Positions 10,481 to 23,174 are shown, numbered from the stretch's first letter. The stretch: 64,000 bases of DNA from Lindgomyces ingoldianus (GCF_010093535.1 NW_022985169.1:124001-188000), one strand, 5' to 3'. Numbers and translations are program-made. Notes: generated from the sequence alone by a model not told the origin.

Positions 10481-11440
10481 TGGATGCACGCACCATTTCC
10501 ACACGTAACTGAGAACCATTCAACATACCGGTAGTAGGGCAAACCTATTCTTGCCGGGGATTAGACTGCCAAGCGTCAGAACCTCGGCCCCGTCCGAAGA
10601 ACGTTCTAACTTGCAGAGCTCTTATTCCGCTGTAATATAGGAACCTAGCTACGAATTACAGAGAGCATTTAAAGTTTTTGTCAGCGGTCCGACGTGCAAA
10701 GCGGATTAGCTTCCTACACTACGTATATAGTTGGCTACAGGTTAAACATTATATCGAGTATTGTATGTTCTGAATAGCGGGGGAGGGTTAGCTCCGAGTA
10801 GCGATTAGGTGAGGTGGTGATGCTATCTTCAAGAGGTTTTGTTCGATGCATCGTAGTACACAGTACGAATGGAGTGACAAGACAACTACCAATGTGTAAT
10901 TTAAGGTAGGATAGATCTTATATTAACCAATCACTATGGAGCGCGTTGAACATGACGTTTTGGGAGATTCAACACGTCGGCGGACTTTGCGTGCTCGAAA
11001 GTTAGAGTATGTTAGGCTTATTCTGGCGCACGAGGCGATCTGTTTTGCAGGGGACGTTACCTTGCAGTGTCAGTTGTGGGTTCGTGGCCGCACTTGGTTG
11101 AAAGGAGGCTTTGACCACATATGAATGACGTCATCCTAGTTCCTCATAGTCTCAACATCAACAGGAATAAATGTTGAAGCTAGCCGAGGGGCAGTAATTG
11201 CCTTCGAATAGGCTTTGAATCCAATATATATAAGGGACAAGTGCTGAATGGCCGGAATAAAAACTACCGTTCGTGAGTCAGCATTTCAGCAGGATTAGCC
11301 GGGTCAACAAGAATACGGGGTAAGTGGGGCCGCGATCAGATCACCATGCATTACATCATTCATATTGCGGGGGAAGCTTTAAAGATGAAGCAACCTCGTG
11401 GGCGAGAGCTGCTCCACTTGTAGCTCTTCTCTTCCTCAAC
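10481..11440. other. Intergenic, no gene seen
   Basis: Decayed sequence on the left grades into the promoter of the DUF1295 gene. An open frame of 62 codons from 10936 has no recognisable features. A CCAATATATATAAG segment near 11220-11235 could be a TATA-like element about 210 bp before the chosen start codon. Confidence 0.4.
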
Positions 11441-12612
11441 ATGGCTTCGGGGTGGTTCGGAAGATCAGACAACGCGCCCTCGAGGCTGCCTGATGTCCAG
11501 ATCCAAATCGCAGACCGTGAACCCAACAACTTCTATTTGGGCTCAAATGGTACTAGACCTGCCTCTGGAACGGAGAAAATTGATACTTTCCATTCGAAGA
11601 GGCATGTCAACTCAGCCTCATTGTTCGATGTTGGGATCTTCAGAGATACTCTAGCCCCATCCTTAGGCCTGCACTCGAGTCTTGCAGTCCTTGCATGGGC
11701 TGCTGCTCGTTATACAGGCCGCGTTGAAGCCAAGGACTGGCTGTGGCCCTCTGGCCAGGTTGTCAATGCCTGGTGGTCTGCTGTTGGCCGTCGGATGTAC
11801 CAAGGATTTACCCTTTCCCAAGCTCTCCATCGTCTCTCCTGGCATGAACGTCTCCTGCTGACTGGCGTCACTCTCTGGGGTGGACGGCTCTTCTATCGTA
11901 TCTCCTCCCAGTCGCTAAAGCGGGGCAAGGACGACCCACGATACGATGAGGTTAAGCAAGAGGAAAATTTCTGGACCAAGTCGCTCTTCACGACCTTCAT
12001 TCCCGAGGCGTTCTTCCAGATGCTGATTAGCTTGCCTTTCACAGCGCCATTCCGACACGAGGGAGCAGTGCTGATGGGCTACCATCCAATCATCCAGATA
12101 ATTGCGGTGGGAATGTTCTCCGCTGGCATCGCGCTTGAGACATTGGCGGACTATCAGCTTGATCAATTCAAGGCTGAAGGGAAGTCAGGGATGTTGAAGG
12201 AGGGTGTTTGGAGCATTGTCCGCCATCCAAAGTAAGTTCATCAGTATTTTCCTCCTTCTTCGCTCGCTGATTGTGATCTTTCTCCAGCTATCTTGGTGAT
12301 GCTTTCGTTCACTTGTCGTTCATCGTTCTCTTGTACGGCTCGGATATGCTTGCACCTATCGAACTCCTCGGCCCCCTTGCCAACTACCTCTTCCTTCGGT
12401 ACTATGGTGGGGATAAGGAAAACGAAAGGGGTCAAACTAGGCGTTATTCCATGTCCGCCCCAGATAAATTTGCGGAGCTAGAGAAGTTCCGCAGCGAGAA
12501 GAATTCTTTCTGGCCAGCGGCTCGGGAGATAAGAAATAAGTGGCTGTGGGTTATTCTCGGATGTGGTGGACTAGGAGTCTTTATCGAAGAGGGGTTGAGA
12601 ACATTCCATTAG
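11441..12612 (+). CDS. DUF1295 multi-pass membrane protein (steroid reductase-like fold)
   Basis: Two exons, 11441-12231 and 12288-12612, joined by a 56-bp intron (GTAAGT...CTCCAG), give 371 aa. The family signature spans the splice: GMLKEGVWSIVRHPNYLGDA, then FVHLSF. This is the C-terminal motif shared by DUF1295 proteins and the isoprenylcysteine methyltransferase / 3-oxo-5-alpha-steroid dehydrogenase superfamily. Several hydrophobic spans are seen (LGLHSSLAVLAWAAARY, IIQIIAVGMFSAGIALETLA, a last one near WLWVILGCGGLGVFI). ATG 11441 (MASGWFGRSDN) starts the conserved-looking part; the frame upstream is open to 11324 but looks non-coding. Likely in the ER or an internal membrane; substrate unknown. 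The family assignment is firm, the reaction is not. Confidence 0.85.
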
Positions 12613-15137
12613 ATTGGAATTGGCCAAAGGTGAATGTTGCTTCCTGGGGGCGGATGGCTTCTTTTCATTCCTCAAATTTAATATGAAAATTGGCTTTTTA
12701 GAACATTCTCAAATATTAAAAAGGTTATCCAATCTGCTCTGCCTATTGTTTGGTTTTGGAAACGAACAGAGCAGATTTTATTCTGTCTCATATCAAGTAC
12801 TGAACCCCGAAAGACCCCTGAACTTTGTACGTAGCATCATAATGCCGCTAACACTCCTCGGCTAAGGCACCATGCAACATAGTCGCAAGTATGGAAAGTG
12901 TATCTGATACTTAACCTTATCTCATTAATCAACGTGGAACCTCCATTCCCATCCCCTTACAACCACCATTTCATTTGATATTAGTCATACCGAAAATCCC
13001 GCCTAAGAAGAGGAATTTGATAAAAAGCAACTACAACGACCAGCGAGACTCGTCACTTACAAAGAAGGCCACATCATGCCCATCGGTGATGCAGCTACAG
13101 ATAACCGTCCTCCACACGGAAATATCAGGGCAAGACCTCTCAGAAGCTTAAATAAATTACACATCCAGGCTAGCTGGTAGCATCGACCGTGAATCCACGC
13201 AGGCCGGGGCGGGCAATAGTATCGAAGAAACCATGCTCAATAAGAAACCTGCCAGTGACTCTCTAGAGTACCTGTGGATCATCTCGACTGCATCCTCCGG
13301 GATTGTTGCAATTTATAGCCGTGAGGTTGTGGTGCGAAATCCATGCAACCTTGGATTTACAGAGTCCTCCAAGAAAAGTTTACTAAGAAGGATCTGTAGG
13401 CACTCACAGAGAATTAGCTGAGAGCTATCAATGCGCTGATGGCAAGAGATCCCCAAGTGCGTTCCCTTATCGGCTTGTGGATCCACGTAGCCGCTCGGGA
13501 CGTTGCGCCTCTAAACACAACCCAAGTCTGGTTAGCGATTAATAATAGAAGCGTGAGAAGAACACTGTCCCTAGAATTAAAGCTAGTATTCTTAATACAC
13601 TGAATACTTTCTAAAGGGCGAACCAGTTACGAATAGACGCTCCCATTAAGGGCCTCGGACTAGTATTGGCTCTGCTTGAGACAACTCGACAGCGTCTCCT
13701 CGTCTCAACAAGGCAAGCAGAAGAACTTTAGCTTTACAGTATCGTCGCATATACCAAGAAGCACGGTACTGAGATAGCTAGAGTATACAACACCTAGAGG
13801 AAGTTCGAGGAGAGTAATACTAACAATGACAGGAACGAGACCTTTGAAAAAAGACAAAGCGGTCGATCGATGGGGCTGGATAACAAGAGCCTAATCCATT
13901 CGCCTTTCTGACCAGGACGTAAATGTGCTATCGTTCGTTTAGTGGGAGCTTATGTCACACAATTACCGTCGGCATAATTCACGGTACCCGTACACGGCGA
14001 ACAGTCCTCTTTGGTTGGGAGGGTACGTTTAAGAGAGTAAACAACCGGACAGTAAGTACAGAGAGGGTAATATTCTAAAGACGAAGATCTTTAAAATCAA
14101 ACAGTCCTTTAGTTCGTCTTTGAGTACACCCCTCGTTGTTTTTGCTCATTGGATCAAGGGGGTGATCTGCTTGTCTTTGAGAACCAATGTTGTACTTGAC
14201 CAGTCGTTATCGGCCACACCCCTGCCTTTTCTGTCTATGTTTCAGTTATTCTTTTCTACAGTTTTGGAAATGACAGTGGTACGCCAGGGAAGACTGGGAG
14301 GAGTTTGGTTGAATGGGGTGGGAGGGCCTTCCGAATTCGAGGCAATATTTTACAGTTTCGTATACACCCATGCAAATGACGTGGGCGACTTGCGATTCTT
14401 CGTCGTCTCTGCTTACAAAGGTAGCTATCGAATCAGGATAATGTTTCAACTTCGTACCTGAGTCTGAAAACGTGCAATACTTGCACGTTTTGCAGACATG
14501 GGGTAATGAGGGGAACCTGGTAAGAGCACAAATCGGTGTCTGGGAAGTCGAATCCTCAACGCCGTTCGAGGACAAAAAGTTAAGGATGGAAACGGATCCG
14601 AGTGGCCAATATTTCACATACTCCAGGAACTATTGGCATTCTGCGCTGCCTGTGCAAACGTTGAGCTGCCTTCTTGTCCTCGAGAGTTCGTGGACTTGGC
14701 AAATGCGTCATGGTGCTGGGCGGAAGCTTGATAAGCACGTGATGTAATAATGTCCCTCTTTGCCAAGAAGGCTAAATTGAGGGATCCATCGCGTCGGAAA
14801 GCTGGTGATACGGCAGCTCACATCATGATTTCTGGCCCCAAGCACCAAGGATTTGTCGCATGTTGTTAAGCCCCATGAGGAAGGAGATTTGGATCGCCTC
14901 TGTCATCACGAAAATGGCGATAGTCAGGATGACCGGGGAGCGTTAGTGCGATGGTGCTATGGATGACTCGAACTCGGTGCTCATCCTTTGCAGAGATGGG
15001 GTACAAATACCCCACTAACACGAAATTGCTTGGTGGTGTTGATATTGTCTCTTATGCTGTCAGTTCATCTATTTGTGTAGCTTGCGCTGAGTTCTAATTC
15101 TAGGTCCCGTTGAAGCCTCGATCAAATAGTGGCGAAG
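12613..15137. other. Long intergenic region, no convincing gene
   Basis: 2.5 kb without a gene I can support. The parts at 12900-14100 have no frame of interest. Frames at 14120-14461 and 14472-14747 overlap a minus-strand frame and lack recognisable motifs. The last part is the promoter of the dipeptidyl peptidase gene. Confidence 0.4.
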
Positions 15138-17460
15138 ATGGCGCGATACTTGGGTGTTGCGGCGGCATTGGTCGCAACAGGAGCTCTCGCTATTACCCCA
15201 GAGTAGGCTCAGAGCTTCCAAGATTATATTTGATTCCCTTTACTAACGCGAGTGTAGGCAGATGTTGAGTGCACCCCGGCGATCTGAAGCCGTTCCGAAC
15301 CCAGCTGGAACAATTGCATTCTTCTCAGTCTCGCAATATTCGTTTGATGAGCAATCTTCTTCAAGCGCATATAAGTTACTAGACCTTGAGTCTGGAAATA
15401 TCACCCATTTCGCGTTAAACTCCAGTGAGGTAAATGAGATTATGTGGATACCGGGTAGCGAAACGGGCATCATATACATCAATGCGACCAATGAGGAGAC
15501 TCCTGGTGGTGTCTCCCTTTGGATTGGGGACGCGTTGAATCCATCCGAAAGGTACACCTTGTTTCATCGCGTTGCACAGTACCGAACAATTGGGCTCAGG
15601 GAACTTCAGATGATAACAGCTGTCTTTGTGCAACGAAGCATGCTGACTTCAAATAGCACTTTAGTGGCTTCATTGGACGCACCATTCTCAGGTCTCAAGG
15701 TCGCGAATACTTCCTCTGGTGACCTACATTTTCTGGTCAATTCCCTGGCCTACCCTAACGGTACAGCATACAATGCGGAGCTTGCGCCCACACCAAGGAA
15801 CACGGGGAGGCTCTACTCAGACATTTACCCGCGCCATTGGGATACTTGGCTTACCAAAGAGCGATATGCTGTTTTCGCTGGTACTCTTTCTGCAAACTCA
15901 TCGTTTGCTCTGTCCGGTTCTGGTATGCGCAATCTCTTGCGAGGCATCAACTTTACGGCTACCCAACCAGAGACTCCTGTGCAGCCGTTTGGAGGGAGTG
16001 GCGATTATGACATATCCCCTGACGGTAAGATCATTGCGCTCCTCAGTAAAGCTACGCACCTAAACAAAGCCAACTTCACCGCGAGCTACATTTATCTCGG
16101 ACCTTTCGACGGATCATCAGTACCAGTGGCTTTCAATGGACCAAACACCACGGCCAACAATGCTGGTCATGAAGGAGCTTCAGGAGCCCCTACTTTCTCT
16201 CCGGATTCATCAAAACTCGCTTACATTCAACAAGATGGCATTTACTATGAATCCGACAGATTTAAGCTCTACGCCCTTGATGTTGGTCTTAAGGGTAGCG
16301 AAGTGACTACCAGTAACTGGAAAGGCCTTGCATCCAACTGGGACAGGTGGCCTGACAGCATTCATTGGGCTCCAGATAGCAAATCTATATTTGTCTCAGC
16401 GGAGGATTATGCTCGGGAAAGAATTTTCAACATCCCGTTGACTGTGTCAGATAGTTTCACACCGCAGAACTTGACTGGCGTCACTACAGTATCCGCGTTC
16501 TACGTTTTGCCAGATTCCTCTCTGCTGGTATCTGCAGCAGCTGTCTGGACATCGCGAGACTTTTACATCACCACAGGCGACGGAGCGCCCAAGATGCTCT
16601 TCTCAGCTCTTAAAGTTGATCCCGAATTGGCTGGCCTTGGTCCTGAACTCTTTGAGGAGTTCTTTTTCACTGGCTCACAAGACGTTCAACTACACGCCTT
16701 GATCGTCAAACCATCCAGTTTTGTTGCCAATAAGACCTACCCGCTCGCTTACATTATCCACGGAGGTCCTCAGGGATCCAATGCAAATTCTTGGAGCACT
16801 CGGTGGAACTTCCAGGTCTGGGCTGATCAAGGATATGTCGTTGTGGCTCCAAACCCAACCGGCAGCACAGGATTCGGACAGGAGCTCATAGATGCCATCC
16901 AGGGCAATTGGGGCAGCTACCCATACGAAGACATTGTATTGTGTTGGGACTATATCCACTCAAACCTCTCGTATATTGATACTGAGAACGGAATCGAGGC
17001 TGGCGCTAGTTATGGCGGGTTCATGACGAACTGGATCCAAGGCCACGATTTAGGACGAAAGTTCAAGGCACTGGTAACTCACGATGGTGTCTCCAACACG
17101 CTTGCGGACTATGCATCCGAGGAACTGTGGTTTATCCGGCATGACAACAACGGCACGATTTGGGATGCTCGCGAGAACTATGAGAAGTTCAACCCGCTCG
17201 ACCACATCGCGAATTATAGCACACCGCACTTCGTTGTGCACAATAGTATGGACTTTCGACTTCCTGAAAGCGACGGCCTCGCGCTGTTTAACATTCTCCA
17301 AGGAATCGGGGTGCCCTCGCGGTTCCTCAACTTCCCGGATGAGAATCATTGGGTTCTCGACCCAGAGAACTCTCTGTTTTGGCACACGGAGATCTTCAAC
17401 TGGATTAATTACTGGTCTGGTGTTGGAGGACCCTTAGACGACATTCCGGTTGACAAATGA
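15138..17460 (+). CDS. dpp5: Secreted dipeptidyl peptidase V (S9C prolyl oligopeptidase family)
   Basis: A serine exopeptidase that removes dipeptides from the N terminus of peptides outside the cell. Exon 1 (15138-15202) encodes the signal peptide MARYLGVAAALVATGALA; a 55-bp intron with a perfect TACTAAC branch site (15241-15247) follows, then exon 2 (15258-17460). The product is 755 aa. The junction restores ITPEQMLSAPRRSEAVPNPAG-like N-terminal sequence known from DPP V. The catalytic triad is seen: Ser606 in GASYGG, Asp687 in NSMDFRLPESDG and His719 in DENHWVLDPENS. The N-terminal part (about 30-450) is the beta-propeller with many N-glycosylation sequons. It lies 1.8 kb before a PTR2 peptide transporter on the same strand, which fits external peptide use. 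Confidence 0.95.
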
Positions 17461-19307
17461 GTTCAAGAGATCGATATTAAAGGCTTTGAGGCCAGAAAAT
17501 CCTGTATGATATTTTACAAAAACAGAGATATAGAGTTACCGATCTACTAGGAACGCATAATCATAATCTCAGCTTTCCTGTCAGATAGACGACTTCTAGT
17601 CCGGCTAGTATCTTGAGAAGATCAATCTGCTAAGGTTTCTTGCTTGCACCGCCGCGTTGAGGTACTATGAAGAACTGCTCCCATATAACCTGCATTGCGT
17701 TTCGAACCCCACCGGTATTAACATAGGAAGCTAAGTAGGCTTATTATTTCTTAGCAATCAGATATAAACCCTCGCCAGTCTCTCTCCTTGAAGCATTCGC
17801 TTAAGCACCCTCGTCCTCGACAGCGAAAACGTGGTTCCAAATACCCAACCCTGTAACCCGGTGCCTGGAAGGAAGAAAAATCTGCACGAAGCTCTAGGAT
17901 AGCTCCACCCGAGAGCCCACCGCTCAAAGACCAGACCAGGTTTCTGGAAAACTCGGTCGGAGCCGAAATAGTGTTCTTGAGGCCCACCATCAATGGACGG
18001 GCATGGGGAGAGCAACCTTGGAAAAGCATGAGTATGGTCAGACCCAGCAAGAACACCTTCCAGAAAATTTCTCTTGCAGCAGGGCCAAGCTGATAAGCAA
18101 TATCGCCACCTTTACGCCAACTCGTTCGGGGTAACAGAGCGGTGGTGTGGGTGCTGAGCACAGCAGCCAACTCCAACTCCAACTCCAACACATCCACCCA
18201 TGTCATGAAATTCCACCATTCAATAAAGAGGTGAATGCTCTCACTACCATTGGCTGACCAATCTCGCATACTCGCGGCCTTGGCTGCAAATTCCCATCTC
18301 ACAAGAAGTTGATGTTGCCATCAACGGCGCAAATGCCACTCCCGCTCCAAGACGAAGCCCAAGTTGCCACGACGCCTTGGTTTCGGTGGTGTATCCCAAA
18401 GAGTGAGGAGATAAGCATGGGCGTTGATGCGCACCGTGTTTCGAAAAGCAAGGCGGGTCGCGCCCGTTTAACCCTTGTCCTGATCGAGTCTCGAGCTAGC
18501 GATCTATTGGCCAAATTCAGCTGATTTGCCGTGCTTGTCAACCTGCCTTTATGAGCCTAGCGTTTCAACCCAGTGGCTGGCTTGGCACCGTTTTTGGAGG
18601 AGCCGAGAGGCACTTGGTGCCAAGGGATTCCGCTTTGCCAAGGCGGAGGAAATGTGAATTGCACCACCTGGTGGATCTCACCAGTTTGTCAATGATGGCT
18701 TTGGTCATTAGCGCAGGGAGGGAGCGATTTGGGCTTTCTTGAAATGGTAGGAAGTTTATTTTTCGCATCCTACTACCCCTCGAACAGCCCACAGCGCGAT
18801 GCGAACTCACAAACAGCCGGGTAACAATGCTGCCTGTGAACGTTCAGATAAGAATTCTACCTCGCATGAGTGGCTGGGAGACCCCTGTGATCTTCATGCG
18901 CCGAGTCTTGAAGCAATGTCGATAGACTTGGCAGCAATTCTTCCCATCCTTAGCTCCTCTCAAGAGGTCGCGGCAGTCGATAACATAGCAGGTCCAAGAC
19001 TGCTCCCGTGTCCCTCACAGGCTTGATCAATAGCTAGGCTGATTGCAACCTCACAATCATACTCACCTGCTTGAAACAGCTGCAGTTCACGAATCACGAG
19101 CTTCCCTCGCTTTGCTGCTGTGCCTTTCGCCGGGGAAAGTATAATTCACCAGACCTCTCGCTGTGATGGGATCAGCGTGCTTCCCTGTGACCTCCCCCTC
19201 CACTCCCTCAATTTATTTATTTATATACCTCCTACCCCGCTATTGACTGCCCACTTTCTGTGCAACACCATTACACCCGCAGTCAACCTCGACACAAGCA
19301 CACCAGC
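17461..19307. other. Intergenic between DPP V and PTR2 genes; one doubtful ORF
   Basis: A 183-codon frame on the minus strand (18302-17751) is the longest here. It includes a repeat-encoded ELELEL stretch from CAACTC repeats near 18165-18190, and has no family motif or homologue I recognise, so I do not call it a gene. The part from about 19080 to 19307 is pyrimidine-rich and looks like the PTR2 promoter and leader. Confidence 0.4.
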
Positions 19308-21262
19308 ATGGCTGGAGCCGCCGCCCAAAATGTGCCAGACATGGCCATGAGCAATGAGCCCGCGATCAGCGCCACCATGTTCGAAGCCAGCGAGAAGGAA
19401 GCGCTGGCCGCAGCCGATCGTAGGAGCAGCAGTCTCGCCGGACCCCCGGCTCCAGTCGAGTTCGAAGCCGACTTAGAGGGTGAGGAGCCTACCGAGGAAG
19501 ACCTGCGCACGCTTCCCCGTATTTCGGGCAAGATCCCGTGGACTGCATACACTATTGCCATCGTCGAGATGTGCGAGCGGTTTGGTTACTATGGATGCCA
19601 AGTGTTGTGTATGTTTCCCGCTTTCTCGTTTGAGAGCATTGCTTATGTGTTTGATCAGACACCAACTTCGTTCAGCAGCCGTTACCACCAGGCCACCCGA
19701 CTGGAAAGGATCCCAGCGCCGAGGGCCAGCCTGGTGCTCTCGGTATGGGACAGCGCGCGTCTTTTGGTATCGGTACTTTCAACTCTTTCTGGGCTTACTC
19801 GACTCCCATCATTGGTGCTATCATTGCGGATGAATATCTTGGTCGCTTCAACACCATCTTCATTGCCCTCGCCTTCTCCATCATTGGCCACATTCTCTTA
19901 GTCATCTCTGCTCTACCAACAGTGCTTGCCAGCGGCAAGGCGATCGCCCCCTTCATTCTCGGTGTCATCATCCTCGGCTTCGGAACGGGGGCTTTCAAGG
20001 CCAACATCTCTCCCCTGATCGCCGAGCAGTACAGGCAGACGAAGCTAAGGGTTATTCGGGACCCAAAGACTGGCGAGCGCGTTATTTCGGACCCCAACAT
20101 TACTCTTTCCCGAATCTTCTTGTACTTCTACATGATGATTAACGTCGGCTCACTTACCGGCCAGATCGGCATGGTGTACGTCGAGAAATACGTTGGCTTT
20201 TGGTGTGCGTTCCTTCTGCCAACCATTCTCTTCTGCGGCTGCCCGCTCGTCCTCTGGTTCTGCCGCCACAAGTACCACCGCAGCCCACCTACCGGATCCG
20301 TGCTTATCCGCGCTATCAAGCTTTGGTTCCTTGCGCAAAAGGGCAATTGGTCCATCAACCCCGTCCAAACCCGCAAGAATTTCAAGAACGTGCATTTCTG
20401 GGAGGATGTCAAGCCGAGCAAGCTCGGGGATAGCAAGCCGAAGTGGATGCAGTTTGACGATGCCTGGGTTGATCAAGTCGCTCGTGGTCTTCGTGCCTGC
20501 TCTTGTTTCACCTGGATTCCACTCTACTGTAAGACCCTACCTAATACCCTTTTTATTGACCTTTCCACTAACGCATTCCTAGGGCTCGCCTACAACCAGA
20601 TGAACAACAATTTGACTTCGCAAGCCGCGACCCTCACCCGCAACGGTGTCCCCAACGACGTCATCACCAACCTCAACCCCATCTCCTTGGTCATCTTCAT
20701 CCCTATCGTCGACAACTTCCTCTATCCCGCTCTGCGCAAAGCCAACATCCGCTTCACCCCCATCAAGCGCATTGCCTTAGGCTTCGGACTCGCCTCTCTG
20801 GCCATGATCTCCGCAACTATCATCCAGTACTACATCTACAAGCTGGGTCCATGCGGAAAGCACATGAATAAATGCGACGACCCAGCCCCCATCAATGTCT
20901 GGGTACAAACTGCGCCGTACGTTCTTATCGGCTTCTCCGAGATCTTCACCTCCATTACCGGTCTCGAATTCGCCTTCACCAAGGCGCCGAAAAACATGCG
21001 GTCGCTGGTTACCTCATATTGGCACTTCATGTCCGCTTTTTCCAACGCCATTGGTCAGGCGCTTGTCTCCTTGTCGGAAGATCCACTTCTCGTCTGGAAT
21101 TACGGTGTTGTTGCGATCCTGGCAGCGGTTGGTGGCATCCTTTTCTGGTTCCACCAGCGTCCGACGGATAAGAAGGAGGATATCCTTAACATGCTGCCCG
21201 ATAGCAACTATATTGGTAAGGACAGAAGGCACAGCATATCTGACGATCACCACTCTGTCTAG
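19308..21262 (+). CDS. Oligopeptide transporter, PTR2 / POT (MFS) family
   Basis: A proton-coupled importer of di- and tripeptides in the plasma membrane. Three exons: 19308-19608, 19659-20528 and 20583-21262, giving 616 aa, normal for the family. The first splice restores QVLYTNFVQQPLPPG followed by GQPGALGMGQRAS; the second restores LYWLAYNQMNNNLTSQ. Signatures: the VEMCERFGYYG motif in the first membrane span, and GAFKANISPLIAEQY, the PTR2 family signature region. Acidic N terminus (EGEEPTEEDLRTLPR) of about 75 residues is cytoplasmic. The second intron is 54 bp with no in-frame stop, so its retention would not break the frame. It follows dipeptidyl peptidase V on the same strand. Substrate class is from family knowledge. 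Confidence 0.95.
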
Positions 21263-21364
21263 ATGGTGCTGTGGAGGCTAGAATTAGGTGCGGTGGTGCG
21301 TGGTATATAGGGAGCGGAACCTCGGAACGCCTGGATGCAAATTTTGCGTGCGTGCATGGCCCTT

Positions 21365-21470
21365 TTGTCGTGTGCGAAATTCTCTGGATTCTTGGCAATG
21401 CCAAGTAACAACTTTCCCCTCACAAATCTCATAGAAATGCAGGTCACTGCACATATCGCTCCATATAATC
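21365..21470 (+). repeat. Left arm of a 106-bp inverted repeat
   Basis: This segment is the reverse complement of 22395-22500 with a single mismatch by eye. It begins 103 bp after the PTR2 stop codon. Outside the arms the match stops at once (at 21364 and 22501). Confidence 0.9.
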
Positions 21471-22394
21471 AACCACAACGCTTTCTACTGTAGGTGAAGC
21501 TTTTCAAATGTATGGATAGGGCCTATCCCACTAATTTGACAGAGTTTTAGATCATGGATCTAACTGTAGGCCTCTCGCGGGCCCCTTAGGGGACGCGTCT
21601 TATAGAAGCGCGCATCCTTAATCTAGAGGCCTTGCTACTAGCCTCCTCCTACTTAAAGCACAGCTAGAAGACTACTCATAGTCATTCTATCGCGTATCAT
21701 CTCCTTATGCTCAGCGTCCCTATCCTAGAGGTCATTACTCGCTCGCGTGCTAGCTGTAGTACTGTCTATGCGATCCATCAGAACCTTATAAAGTATAGTA
21801 CTATTACAGCCCCGCAGGTGCAGCGGTTAGGGCGTCCTCTAAGACTCACCCTAGCTGACAGAGAGGATCTGTTTAATAAGCTTGTCGCGCACAGCTAGAT
21901 GTACCAGGGTAAGATAAAGTAGGCTTTTAGAGGAGCTAGAGTTAACGCAGCACGCCTGCTACTGTAAGGCCGAGATGGTGCTTACGTGCGACGGGTATAT
22001 ATACTATTCTGTACGCAATAATTAACTGTTAGTTGATTATTCGCACCTTTTTAGTTGTATTGGCGTAGTGGTACAGAGCTCCGTCCTTACAGCTACCTTG
22101 CGCAACTCTACCAGCCCTCCCACCGCGTGCAGCGTTCCTACCGCGCGGAGCTGGTGCTAGAGTACTCGCAGCGCGCTTTTTAAACGCAATAATACTCTAA
22201 CTGTTACCTCCTTGTTTATTAAAAGTTAACTAATAAGTAGCAAGAGCGTTTCTAGCTATCTGTTTATGTTAATAACAGAGGTAAGCAATTTAGGGTACAA
22301 TTAGCAGTAACTACTCTAAAAAACAGTTAGATAGGGCGGATAGGGCCTATTAAAAAGCCTTACTTACTATACAACGTCCTTCTCCCATGAGGCG
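21471..22394. mobile_element. Internal part of an inverted-repeat-bounded element, degenerate
   Basis: About 920 bp lie between the 106-bp arms. A second, weaker inverted similarity is seen just inside: GGATAGGGCCTATCCC near 21515 and GGATAGGGCCTATTAAA near 22337, with related TGTAGGTGAAGCTTTT and (reverse) AAAAAGCCTTACTTACTATACA. This suggests an older Tc1-type element with its own ends inside the larger repeat. The interior has no long open frame apart from one helix-turn-helix-like piece. No clear target duplication is seen. Confidence 0.5.
21707..21898 (+). pseudogene. Tc1/pogo-like transposase N-terminal helix-turn-helix scrap
   Basis: A 63-codon frame contains STVYAIHQNL followed by RLGRPLRLTLADREDLFN. 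This matches the style of the paired helix-turn-helix region of Tc1-like transposases (S-T-V-Y...GRP-x-x-LT-x-x-DR). No DDE domain follows in any frame, so only the DNA-binding part is traceable. It is inside the inverted-repeat element. Confidence 0.4.
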
Positions 22395-22500
22395 GATTAT
22401 ATGGAGCGATATGTGCAGTGACCTGCATGTCTATGAGATTTGTGAGGGGAAAGTTGTTACTTGGCATTGCCAAGAATCCAGAGAATTTCGCACACGACAA
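22395..22500 (-). repeat. Right arm of the 106-bp inverted repeat
   Basis: Reverse complement of 21365-21470, one T/G mismatch by eye. Such near-identity contrasts with the decayed interior, so the arms are either younger than the interior or are homogenised by gene conversion. Confidence 0.9.
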
Positions 22501-23174
22501 TTGTGGTCATAGGTGGCGATGTAGGGCGCAGTTAGATAACACCAGATACCTCCCCAATACCTGATACTTCCCTTAGCAGGATGTGCAAATGTCCAAATAC
22601 CCCCCTCCACACCCCGAATCCCTTGAATGTGATGGTTGGGTCATCCGTGAAGATTCGGTTGGGATGATGCTGAGTCAGGAGGAGGCTCTAGGTAGTTAGT
22701 TTCTGGCACAGTCTGAAAAGAGAACAACTCTAAATCAACAACATCGCGATATACAGAAGGGTTCTACATCGCTAGCTAACTACGATATAGTCTATGATAT
22801 CTTTACAGGTACAAAATACTTTTTTTTTACGGGCTCTTTCCCCCAGGGCCGCGCAGGGCCACTCTAGAACGCAGTACCTGCATGGACATCGGAAATCGGC
22901 GATGAGATCATACCACGAACCACCAACCGCTCCCTCCAATGACTACCACAATCTCCACGGACTGTACACATAGTGATTAAATCAAATTGCTCTATACCTC
23001 TCTGCCGAATTTTCCATCCATGCCTCCTTCAATAAGTTCTTGCGCGAAGAATGTCGAACCACACCAACTATACCTTCGCGCTATCATTGATACAACCCTT
23101 CTCAGAAGGTCGAACACAATCTTCTTTGTAGACTTAACGAGCTTCACCTTTCCTCTCTTAAAGCTAGTGAGAGT
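22501..23174. other. Intergenic, no gene seen
   Basis: No frame with recognisable features. A T9 run near 22820 is followed by the GC-rich stretch CCCAGGGCCGCGCAGGGCC, otherwise unremarkable. Confidence 0.4.

Noticed and set aside
17751..18302. Minus-strand frame of 183 codons
   Set aside because: No homologue recognised, a repeat-encoded stretch, and no signal or splice support.
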